Assembly (NCBI GenBank): GCA_020342025.1
Contig: CP070840.1
Span: forward strand, 1,692,830-1,698,812
Direction of reading: 5' to 3'
DNA from: Deltaproteobacteria bacterium
Lineage (GTDB): Bacteria > Desulfobacterota > DSM-4660 > Desulfatiglandales > HGW-15
Length of the DNA stretch: 5,983 bases
The notes below the pieces were generated by a model. That model was not told where the DNA came from, did not search any database, and was given only the letters and a program-made list of their open reading frames with translations. Made by a program: the position numbers and the translations under genes. This document shows, piece by piece, positions 1-5,833 of the stretch (positions are counted from its first letter, which is position 1; each line of letters begins with the position of its first letter).

Positions 1-1355
1 GGTTCAGGCCTGAGTCGAATGTCTCCTCTGATGAGGTAATCCCTCAGTATTTCATCTTTAAATATGATCTCATCCGCCTTTCCAGGATCTTCCGCGGGGA
101 GGCCATACCTCACTTGAAGCCTGGCCTTTTCTTCTTCCTGGTCAATGAGAAAGATGGCTCCGCGTCTTAATTGCAGGACCTTGAGTATGTGTTTCAGGGT
201 CACCATCAGGATATTGTTCAAATCCATGGTAAGGTTCAAGGTGAGAGCAATGCTGTTCAGAATGGAGAGTTCCAGGTTTCTCTGTTTGAGCACGTCCTCT
301 GTGAGCTTTCGACGTGTAATGTCCTTGATGATACCCTCGTATTCTATGTCTCCGGTCTCAGGATTTCGATAGCGTCGGCTCGATATCAAAACATGAATAG
401 GGGAGCCATCCGCCTTCTTGAAATCCACCTCAAAGTCCTTCACGTATCCCTTATAATTTATTTCTTTTAGAAATCTATCCCGGTCCTTGGGATTTAAGTA
501 GAGATTGCGGGCCGAACCCGTTCTCAACAACTCTTCTTTGCTTCGGTACCCCAGAAGGTCTACCCCCGCCTGGTTCATATCCAGGAGTTCACCCGGCGGG
601 TTTGTCGTGTAGATCATATCGTGACTACCTTCAAAAACACGGCGATATTTCTTTTCTCGTCTGACAATCTCCTCCTGAAGTCGCTTCAATTCTGCGATGT
701 CCTTAAATATCTCGATGCCTCCCGTAATTCGGCCTTCGCTATCGCGGAAAGCAGAGGTGGAGCATATAATGGGGATCTCCTGGCCTTCAATGTTCTTTAT
801 CACATAGTCTCTGTTGTGGATGTCGCTCCCATCTGCTACAGCCCGCTTCAGGGCACAGTCTGTTTCGCAGATGGGGTTCTTGAACACATCCTTGCAGTAC
901 ATGCCTACGGCATCGTAGGCCGAGAAACCTGTAATCTTCTCCGCCGCCGGATTAAAAAAGGTAATGCGATATTCCTCGTCTGTGGTGAAAAGCCCATCCG
1001 GAATTCGGTTCAAGATCTCAACAAAGCTCTCCTCCTTATGATAAATCTGTTCAAGGGCCTTGAAATTGTATTTATGTACCTGCTCAGAGAGGAAATGATT
1101 CCAGCCCCCAGCATGTTTTACTCCCTTGTCTTTGAAGTAGGAACAGACAAGACATGCAGAGAGTTTTTGGAAGAAGCCCTCTTCAAGGAAAGTGGTGCAA
1201 TGGGTCCTGGGAATGAGCCAACATTCCAGGCCTTGTTTCCCATGAGCGGGGCAGAGCACTTTAGAGCAGGACAAAAACTCCCAGCAGGCCTTCCCGTTGA
1301 CGTAATCCCTTTTATAAAAGGGTGCGATGAGGTGCCCGTCTAGCAATGAACTCAC
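1..1355 (-). CDS. Two-CW / PAS / PAS / GAF sensory signalling protein, probably a sensor histidine kinase (3' end outside window)
   Basis: My own translation of the minus strand is open for 451 codons and leaves the window at base 1, so the output domain is not seen. Residues 24-71 carry eight cysteines in a two-CW pattern: C24-W25, C30, C35, C45-W46, C53, C68 and C71. This is a putative metal or redox site. Residues ~110-225 are a PAS domain (FFNPAAEKITGFS core), with C154, C163 and C167 in its middle. Residues ~232-350 are a second PAS ending in the PAC-like EGIIKDITRRK, followed by a short helix and the start of a GAF domain from ~365 (RRGAIFLID). The start is GTG, chosen because AAAGGAG lies 9 nt upstream; no in-frame ATG precedes the cysteine domain. 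It overlaps the preceding V4R gene by 44 bp, which implies co-transcription. No signal peptide or membrane segment is visible, so it is probably cytoplasmic. A histidine kinase output is the commonest continuation for this architecture, but a cyclase or sigma-54 activator is possible. Confidence 0.85.
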   Translation of the reverse strand, partial: MSSLLDGHLIAPFYKRDYVNGKACWEFLSCSKVLCPAHGKQGLECWLIPRTHCTTFLEEGFFQKLSACLVCSYFKDKGVKHAGGWNHFLSEQVHKYNFKALEQIYHKEESFVEILNRIPDGLFTTDEEYRITFFNPAAEKITGFSAYDAVGMYCKDVFKNPICETDCALKRAVADGSDIHNRDYVIKNIEGQEIPIICSTSAFRDSEGRITGGIEIFKDIAELKRLQEEIVRREKKYRRVFEGSHDMIYTTNPPGELLDMNQAGVDLLGYRSKEELLRTGSARNLYLNPKDRDRFLKEINYKGYVKDFEVDFKKADGSPIHVLISSRRYRNPETGDIEYEGIIKDITRRKLTEDVLKQRNLELSILNSIALTLNLTMDLNNILMVTLKHILKVLQLRRGAIFLIDQEEEKARLQVRYGLPAEDPGKADEIIFKDEILRDYLIRGDIRLRPE

Positions 1356-1926
1356 AATAAGAATCTCCTTTCGCCCTGCACAGGGGTTCTTCAGCGGAAA
1401 AGGTAAAGAGCCCGTCGGGGTAATCCTCTCCATAGAGGAGGTCCATAAAGGCGCCCGCAACGCCTCGAAGCATGTAACATTTCCCCGAGCTGGCAGGGCC
1501 GTATTGCTGAAGATAACCGGTCGCCTCGTATGAGTCACTCACCTGTATCAACAATTTCTCATTAGGCGTTAACTCTTTGACCTCCAGATCTCCCCAGCCA
1601 AAGGCTACAGCCACGGCCGTAAACCCGAGGAGCTGATCTTCCCTTGTTTCTATCATGGGTTTCACCAGTTCCTCCCATTCCCGGGAGTTGCGGATCCCCT
1701 GAAATGTGGCATAACCACACTCATGGGCCGCTTCAATGAGGAGGGCATCTGATTGGCCCTCCCGCTCTGTCCCCATCTTCTTTTCAAAGTCAAAGGAGAG
1801 CTTATTATAATACTGCACGAAAAAAAGGGAGAGATAGACCCCGAAAAGGGGGATAATCCCTTTTGCATCCCTGATGCGGCTTCCCTCCATGACGGCATGG
1901 ACAATCTTGCTTCCTTCAATGGCCAC
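1312..1926 (-). CDS. V4R (4-vinyl reductase) domain protein, probable small-ligand sensor
   Basis: A 204-aa protein whose C-terminal half is a V4R domain. The signature runs from SDSYEATGYL (131-140) through SGKCYM (147-152) to EEPLCRAKGDSYCEF (179-193). In phenol regulators of the DmpR/PoxR type, this domain binds zinc through one Glu and three Cys. The likely equivalents here are E134, C150, C183 and C191, with the usual 8-residue spacing between the last two Cys. The N-terminal half has the AAHECGYATFQGI and GWGDLEV segments seen in stand-alone V4R proteins. A hydrophobic stretch at 24-38 could be a buried helix rather than a true membrane anchor. The start is GTG directly after the TAA of the upstream gene, with AAAGGAG 6 nt ahead, which suggests translational coupling. 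The 3' end overlaps the sensor gene. No catalytic role is evident; sensing a hydrophobic ligand is the family-based guess. The V4R assignment is firm, the ligand unknown. Confidence 0.85.
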   Translation of the reverse strand: MAIEGSKIVHAVMEGSRIRDAKGIIPLFGVYLSLFFVQYYNKLSFDFEKKMGTEREGQSDALLIEAAHECGYATFQGIRNSREWEELVKPMIETREDQLLGFTAVAVAFGWGDLEVKELTPNEKLLIQVSDSYEATGYLQQYGPASSGKCYMLRGVAGAFMDLLYGEDYPDGLFTFSAEEPLCRAKGDSYCEFIARRAPHRTLL

Positions 1927-2448
1927 TTAGCGCTCCTTTACCAGGAAGACACACTCCTCATCCCGCTTCATTTTGCAGTATTGCTCCTCTACGGTAAAGT
2001 GCCTGAGGGGATGGTTGTAAATCACCTCCATAACGCCGGCAATCCATCCACGAGAAAAATGACATCCAGGCACGTCTCGTCTCCCATGTTTGGCAAGCCA
2101 TCCGGTCACATGATGGCTAGATGGACTCACAATTTGGCCCCCTCGGGCGCCCACTTTCTTGAAATGCATGATGCCCAGCCCACAATTCTGATAGATGGTC
2201 CCGACCAATTCTAATTTTGATTTTATCGTTTTGATTTGCTTGTACTGATCAAGGAAGGATTGAAATCCGTAGAAACTGACTTCCTCTGCCACATCATACA
2301 GCAACTGGATTCCTTCATCCCCCAAGGTGTCCTCCAGCATTTTTTGGAGGTTGATGTTATAATGATGGCAGTGCATGGCAATAGGAAGACCAGAGAGAAT
2401 GACCCTGTGGCCTTCCCGGGCAAGCTCACTTCGCCAGTCAATGAGCAT
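1927..2448 (-). CDS. V4R-domain protein with a His in place of the usual Glu zinc ligand
   Basis: A 173-aa protein and the first gene of the minus-strand operon. The V4R region covers about residues 80-170: SSHHVTGWL (110-118), VPGCHF (126-131) and VEEQYCKMKRDEECVF (153-168). The three Cys of the V4R zinc site are kept (C129, C158, C166), but the position matching the ligand Glu of the next gene is H113, at the same 16-residue distance from the first Cys. The N-terminal half contains an unusual MHCHHYN cluster (25-31). The ATG at 2448 is chosen because AGGAG lies 7 nt upstream. The reading frame stays open to 2661, but that extension passes through a repeat element and encodes repeat-derived PPFIKGGQGG, so it is unlikely to be genuine protein. 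The stop codon abuts the GTG of the next gene. Function is unknown beyond the ligand-binding fold. It shares the V4R layout with its neighbour and may be an old, diverged duplicate or a heteromeric partner. Confidence 0.82.
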   Translation of the reverse strand: MLIDWRSELAREGHRVILSGLPIAMHCHHYNINLQKMLEDTLGDEGIQLLYDVAEEVSFYGFQSFLDQYKQIKTIKSKLELVGTIYQNCGLGIMHFKKVGARGGQIVSPSSHHVTGWLAKHGRRDVPGCHFSRGWIAGVMEVIYNHPLRHFTVEEQYCKMKRDEECVFLVKER

Positions 2449-2455
2449 GATGAGG

Positions 2456-2460
2456 CTCCT
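2456..2460 (-). promoter_or_regulatory. Ribosome binding site deciding the start of the first V4R gene
   Basis: AGGAG on the minus strand, 7 nt before the ATG at 2448. This supports a start well downstream of the longest open frame (which begins at 2661), because that longer frame crosses a repeat element. Confidence 0.7.
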
Positions 2461-2538
2461 GAATAGGAATAATATCGAAGCTTTATCCGAGCTATCATAT
2501 GGAAGATACTCTCCGGCGTCAAACAAAAAACCAGGTTT

Positions 2539-2640
2539 AAATCCCCCCTGGCCCCCCTTTATGAAAGGGGGGAACTGATTAATCATTCCAACAAGTAAAG
2601 ATTTTCCCCCTTTGAAAAAAAGGGGACCAGGGGGGATTTT
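2539..2640. repeat. Interspersed inverted-repeat element of the 'KGGQGG' type
   Basis: The outer arms AAATCCCCCCTGG (2539-2551) and CCAGGGGGGATTT (2627-2639) are perfect 13-bp inverted copies. Each side also holds an inner hairpin: CCCCCCTTT/AAAGGGGGG with a 3-nt loop (2552-2572), and CCCCTTT/AAAGGGG with a 5-nt loop (2607-2625). The middle (about 2573-2605) is AT-rich. No transposase is present, so it resembles a non-autonomous palindromic or MITE-like element. Read on the minus strand it gives PPFIKGGQGG, a spurious peptide that such repeats create in gene predictions. It lies between the divergent operons and may affect transcript ends or stability. I recognise the style of repeat from bacterial intergenic DNA but cannot assign a named family. 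Confidence 0.75.
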
Positions 2641-2654
2641 CACGAGCGAAACAT

Positions 2655-2682
2655 TTGACAAAAAAGAACCTCATCATATAAG
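2655..2682 (+). promoter_or_regulatory. Candidate sigma-70 promoter for the plus-strand operon
   Basis: A perfect -35 box TTGACA (2655-2660), a 16-nt spacer and a -10 box TATAAG (2677-2682, five of six consensus bases). Transcription would begin near 2689. It points toward the adenosyltransferase-like and oxidoreductase genes and would give a leader of about 310 nt. This is the best sigma-70 match I found in the intergenic region. I found no convincing promoter for the minus-strand operon. Confidence 0.5.
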
Positions 2683-2724
2683 AATGCTCCAAAACTAGCC
2701 GTCTTCAAAAGAAAAGCTGTCGAC

Positions 2725-2773
2725 ACTTGTGACAAGTTTTGGGAAGCCGAGTGATGGGTACAAGTTAACTTGC
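2725..2773. promoter_or_regulatory. Two adjacent dyads sharing an ACAAGT half-site, possible operator
   Basis: The first dyad is ACTTGT-G-ACAAGT (2725-2737), perfect around one centre base. The second is CAAGTTAACTTG (2761-2772), a perfect 12-bp palindrome extended to ACAAGT...ACTTGC at 2760-2773. The same half-site appears four times (one copy 5/6), with half-sites facing outward in one dyad and inward in the other. They lie about 35-85 nt downstream of the predicted transcription start, a position suited to repression, or to a hairpin in the leader. No regulator family could be assigned by eye. Confidence 0.4.
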
Positions 2774-2777
2774 GATG

Positions 2778-2806
2778 CCGGATACCTGTTACCGGATACC
2801 GGATAG
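2778..2806. repeat. Short CCGGATAC direct repeats
   Basis: CCGGATAC occurs at 2778-2785 and 2792-2799, followed by a variant CCGGATAG at 2799-2806. The related GTATCTG/ATCTGG wording recurs beyond the GC-rich hairpin (2910-2923). CTTGC (2769-2773) and GCAAG (2806-2810) flank the array as a short inverted pair, followed by a TTTTT run at 2820-2824. This is low-complexity intergenic repeat DNA; a weak terminator or attenuator is possible but not convincing. Confidence 0.45.
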
Positions 2807-2842
2807 CAAGAGGGAATTCTTTTTAATTCATCTGGCATCCCG

Positions 2843-2908
2843 GCCTGCCAGCGCCTGCCCGTCCCGGGTCGGTACGGGCTGGGGAAGGGCAGCTAATGGC
2901 GGGCAGGC
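2843..2908. repeat. GC-rich nested inverted repeat (long imperfect hairpin)
   Basis: Three nested pairs fall in register: GCCTGCC (2843-2849) with GGCAGGC (2902-2908), CGCC (2852-2855) with GGCG (2898-2901), and CTGCCC (2855-2860) with GGGCAG (2887-2892). A possible inner CCCG/CGGG pair sits at 2863-2866 and 2875-2878. The region is far more GC-rich than its surroundings and would fold strongly as RNA in the leader of the plus-strand operon. No T-run follows, so it is not a classical terminator. It is probably an interspersed palindromic repeat; a leader regulatory structure is the alternative. I saw no B12-box sequence typical of cobalamin riboswitches. Confidence 0.55.
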
Positions 2909-2990
2909 AGTATCTGGTATCTGTTCGCCTCAAACAGTGTAACATTCATTACACCAACTGGTCGTTTTGAGGGGGACCTTCGCTAGAACT

Positions 2991-2997
2991 GAGGTGA
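2991..2997 (+). promoter_or_regulatory. Strong Shine-Dalgarno sequence before an ATT codon
   Basis: GAGGTGA is a 7-base match to the 16S anti-Shine-Dalgarno region. Its GAGG core ends 7 nt before ATT at 3002, in frame with the whole adenosyltransferase-like sequence including its P-loop. No ATG, GTG or TTG lies in this frame between the stop at 2990 and the P-loop. This site is the main reason for placing the start at 3002. Confidence 0.5.
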
Positions 2998-3001
2998 AGC
3001 T

Positions 3002-3556
3002 ATTTACTACACGAAGCAGAGATCGGGTTTTATAGAACAAAAGGGCCTGGGCCTTATCCATGTCTTTCATGGACAGGGTGTACGAAAGACGAGCAGTGCG
3101 GTGGGCCTGGCCATAAGGGCGGCGGGTAATCATCTCAAGGTTGATTTTGTCCAGTTCATGAAGTCCGGTGACTCGGGAGAGGTGGCCGTAATTAAACAGA
3201 TTCCCCAGATCAAGTATTATTGTCCAGGTGAGCATCCTTACGTTATGTCCCATGGTCCGGAGGCCGTGCACCGCGAGCATGCCGAGAAGGCCCTTAATTT
3301 TGCATTGGGCGCCATTGGAAGGGGCACTCAGGTCCTCATATGTGACGAGATCTTGGACACCATTATATTCGATATACTCAAGAAAGATCAGGTTTTTGAC
3401 CTGATGAAGAGGTGCAAGGGAAGGGTGGAATTGGTCTTAACGGGTCGATATGCCCCGTGGGAGATTCTGGGGATGGCTGATTACGTGACTGAGTTTGTTC
3501 AGATAAAACACGCCTATTACGAAGGTTCAAAGGCAAGGAAAGGGATTGAGTATTAG
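3002..3556 (+). CDS. CobO/BtuR-type cob(I)yrinic acid a,c-diamide adenosyltransferase homologue with degenerate P-loop
   Basis: A protein of the CobA/CobO/BtuR family, P-loop enzymes that transfer adenosyl from ATP to cob(I)alamin or its precursors in the cytoplasm. From the ATT at 3002 it is 184 aa, a normal family length. Visible motifs are LIHVFHGQGVRKTSSA (18-33, P-loop), VDFVQFMK (47-54), ICDEI with the Walker B-like acidic pair D115-E116, LVLTGR (144-149), ADYVTEF (159-165) and IKHAYYEG then ARKGIEY at the C-terminus. The P-loop is altered: where family members have GNGKGKTT, this one has GQGVRKTS, losing the Gly before the catalytic Lys. The only standard start in frame is GTG at 3101, which would delete the P-loop and give 151 aa. 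Either a rare AUU start is used, an ATG has been lost, or an upstream frameshift exists. It ends 7 nt before the oxidoreductase ATG, suggesting an operon. The family call is firm; whether the protein is active is uncertain. Confidence 0.75.
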   Translation: MYYTKQRSGFIEQKGLGLIHVFHGQGVRKTSSAVGLAIRAAGNHLKVDFVQFMKSGDSGEVAVIKQIPQIKYYCPGEHPYVMSHGPEAVHREHAEKALNFALGAIGRGTQVLICDEILDTIIFDILKKDQVFDLMKRCKGRVELVLTGRYAPWEILGMADYVTEFVQIKHAYYEGSKARKGIEY

Positions 3557-3563
3557 GGTTGGA

Positions 3564-5660
3564 ATGAAAGAATCCGTTTTCAGTATATGTGGTATGTGTA
3601 CTGTGAGGTGCCCCATTCGTGTGGAGACTGAGGGTGGCCTCCTGAAATGGATTGAGGGGAACCCTCATGACCCTGGGATGGCCGGCCGCCTCTGTGCAAA
3701 GGGATCGGCTGGCATGGCCATGGAATATGATTATGAAAGACCCCAGCACCCCATGATCCGAGAAGGACAAAGAGGGGAGGGCAAATGGAAAAGGGCCACA
3801 TGGGGTGAAGCCCTGGACTATGTCACAGAGAAAATAAAGACCATCATAAAGGAATATGGGGGCAAGGCCGTCGCCCTAAGTGACCGAGGGGGTCCTTTCA
3901 GGGATATCCATCGGAGCTTTTTGAGGGCCATTGGGTCTCCCAATTACTTTGATCACGACTGCACATGTGGGAAGAACGTTCAGCACGCGGCCATATCACT
4001 ATTTGGTTTTGGGCGTAAGAGCCTCAGCTATGATTATAAGCGCTGCAAGCATCTCATTCTCTATGGCCGCAACATGTTTGAGTCCTTAAGGGTAAAGGCC
4101 GTCGGCCATATTATGGAGGCTCTGGATGCGGGCGGCAAATTGACCTACATAGACGTTCGAGCCAGCGGTACGGCCATGAAGGCGACTCGCTTCTGGATGG
4201 TCAGACCGGGGACCGATTATGCGCTAAACCTGGGGATTATTCATGCCATTCTGCGAGATAAGCTCCATGATGCTGAATTCACCAATAAATGGGTGGTTGG
4301 CCTGGCGGACCTGGAATCTTTTGTGTCCCCGTACACCCCGGAATGGGCGGCCTCAGAGACGGGTGTTCCTGCCCGAGAGATTATGGATTTTGCCCATGAA
4401 GTGGCTAAGGACAAACCCTCTGTCATCTTCCATCCGGGTTGGATGACCGCCCGCTATTTGGACTCCTTCTATAGCTCCAGGACCGCATATATCCTCAATG
4501 TGCTCATGGGAAGTATGGAGGCTCCCGGGGGTCTCTTCTTTGCCAAGGGACCGGAAGATGTGGGGGCCAAGGAAATGAATGTCCTGCTGAATACCATTCC
4601 CCAGCCAGGGGAGAAGCGAGTGGATGGCTGTGGGTGGAAATACGGGCATTTTGAGCCTGGCCCCGGCCTGCTTCATCTGCTCTATCCCGCCATTCAGAGT
4701 GGAGATCCTTACCCTATCAAGGCCTACATCGTGTTCCGTCACGATCCCCTTCTCTCCCTGCCCGATCCTGAAGCGCAGAAAAAGCTCCTCGATAAGCTGG
4801 ATCTGCTGGTGGCCATTGACAGCAACTACAGCGAAACAGGGTGGTACGCTGATGTGCTTTTACCCTCTGCAACCTATCTTGAGAAATCCAGCATGCTTGC
4901 CACCGGAAAAGGGCTCAAACCCCAGTTTCGTATGCGCAAACAGGCCCTTTATCCCAGGGGCGAAGCCAAGCCAGATTGGGAGATCTTCAAACTCTTGGCT
5001 GAACGATTGGGTGTGGGCAGGTACTTCAAATTCACAGATATGGAGGCATTCTGGGAATGGCAACTGGAAGGAACCGGCGTAACCGTCGCTGACCTGGAGG
5101 AAAAGGGATTTGTGGAACTGGTAGACAAACCCGTATGGTGGGATCGCACGCAGGACCTGAAATTCAAGACCCCGTCAGGAAAGATCGAGCTTGTCTCCAG
5201 CCGACTCGAGGAAAACGGCATACCCTCTCTCAAACCTTATGAACGACCAAAGAAACCAAAGAAAGGGCATTACCGCCTCGCCTTTGGTCGGAGCCCTGTC
5301 CACACTCACGGAAGGACAATCAACAACCCCGTGCTGCACGAGATCATGCCCGAGAATGTACTCTGGATGAATGCGAAGGAGGCAGAGCGATTGGGCATAG
5401 AAAACAATGACCTGGTACAAGTGACATCTGCAGATGGAAGCTATTCAGGCACGATCCGAGCTCATGTGACAGAATTCATTCATCCTGAGGCGGTTTTCAT
5501 GGTTCACGGGTTTGGGAGAAAGGTCCCGTGGCAGACTCGTGGATATAACAGGGGGTTGGGGGATTACCGATTTGAAACAGGGCTTTTGGATGTGTATGAC
5601 CCTGCTGGCGGTGGAATCGCCCTGCTGGAGTGTCAGGTCAAGGTAAAAAAGGTTGAGTAG
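3564..5660 (+). CDS. Molybdopterin-dependent oxidoreductase, PsrA/PhsA-like catalytic subunit (DMSO reductase superfamily)
   Basis: A 698-aa molybdenum or tungsten bis-MGD enzyme. C9, C12, C16 and C44 (SICGMCTVRCP ... GRLCAKGSAG) bind a 4Fe-4S cluster. The middle shows superfamily marks: GSPNYFDHDCTC (124-135), LILYGRN (164-170), YIDVRAS (195-201), RPGTDYALNLG (214-224), and later YSETGWYADVLLPSATYLE. The C-terminal MGD-binding domain runs from YRLAFGRSPVHTHGRT to the end. The Mo ligand is probably Cys, C135 by position, with an extra C133 nearby. No twin-arginine signal is present, so the enzyme is probably cytoplasmic, unlike exported PhsA (~760 aa). Relatives act on polysulfide, thiosulfate or other oxyanions; the substrate here cannot be read from sequence. 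ATG 3564 is chosen because MKESVFSICGMC fits family N-termini. TTG 3546, with AAGGA upstream and an 11-nt overlap with the previous gene, is an alternative. No iron-sulfur or membrane partner subunit follows within the window. Confidence 0.9.
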   Translation: MKESVFSICGMCTVRCPIRVETEGGLLKWIEGNPHDPGMAGRLCAKGSAGMAMEYDYERPQHPMIREGQRGEGKWKRATWGEALDYVTEKIKTIIKEYGGKAVALSDRGGPFRDIHRSFLRAIGSPNYFDHDCTCGKNVQHAAISLFGFGRKSLSYDYKRCKHLILYGRNMFESLRVKAVGHIMEALDAGGKLTYIDVRASGTAMKATRFWMVRPGTDYALNLGIIHAILRDKLHDAEFTNKWVVGLADLESFVSPYTPEWAASETGVPAREIMDFAHEVAKDKPSVIFHPGWMTARYLDSFYSSRTAYILNVLMGSMEAPGGLFFAKGPEDVGAKEMNVLLNTIPQPGEKRVDGCGWKYGHFEPGPGLLHLLYPAIQSGDPYPIKAYIVFRHDPLLSLPDPEAQKKLLDKLDLLVAIDSNYSETGWYADVLLPSATYLEKSSMLATGKGLKPQFRMRKQALYPRGEAKPDWEIFKLLAERLGVGRYFKFTDMEAFWEWQLEGTGVTVADLEEKGFVELVDKPVWWDRTQDLKFKTPSGKIELVSSRLEENGIPSLKPYERPKKPKKGHYRLAFGRSPVHTHGRTINNPVLHEIMPENVLWMNAKEAERLGIENNDLVQVTSADGSYSGTIRAHVTEFIHPEAVFMVHGFGRKVPWQTRGYNRGLGDYRFETGLLDVYDPAGGGIALLECQVKVKKVE

Positions 5661-5833
5661 GAGGCTGTCGGAAAACGTCCATCTGCCATTCGACAAGCTG
5701 ATGGCCCTGAGCAAAGCCGAAGGGCTGCGTTACCCTCATCCCTCGTCACTGCGGCGTACTTCTATGTACGCCTCATTCCTCGGGATTTCGTCCCGCAGCG
5801 AAGGCTGCGGGATGGACATTTTCCGTGAGCCTC
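5661..5833. repeat. MITE-like inverted-repeat element abutting the oxidoreductase stop codon
   Basis: The 23-bp ends at 5661-5683 and 5811-5833 are inverted copies with three mismatches: GAGGCTgtCGGAAAAcGTCC against GAGGCTcaCGGAAAAtGTCC, both continuing ATC. Inside are two perfect hairpins: GGCGTAC/GTACGCC with a 6-nt loop (5753-5772), and TCCCGCAGC/GCTGCGGGA with a GAAG loop (5791-5812). A smaller AGCC-GAAG-GGCT stem lies at 5716-5727. No transposase is encoded. The strong 5791-5812 hairpin followed by TGGACATTTT could also act as a transcript end or an RNA-stabilising structure for the operon. No clear target-site duplication was found, so mobility is inferred only from the terminal symmetry. 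Confidence 0.65.

Noticed and set aside
621..1343. Plus-strand open frame of 240 codons
   Set aside because: It lies opposite the two-CW/PAS sensor, whose minus-strand frame has clear domain motifs. The plus-strand translation has no recognisable family features.
1753..2214. Plus-strand open frame of 153 codons across the two V4R genes
   Set aside because: It is antisense to both V4R genes and crosses their junction. It shows no motif and no good ribosome site.
2690..3000. Cobalamin riboswitch upstream of the adenosyltransferase-like gene
   Set aside because: The context made it worth checking, but I saw no B12-box-like sequence. The structure present is explained by repeats.
2930..3280. 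Minus-strand open frame of 116 codons
   Set aside because: It is antisense to the CobO/BtuR-like gene, whose plus-strand frame carries family motifs over the same bases.
4624..5082. Plus-strand 152-codon frame inside the oxidoreductase
   Set aside because: It is an out-of-frame shadow of a well-supported 698-aa enzyme and resembles no protein family.
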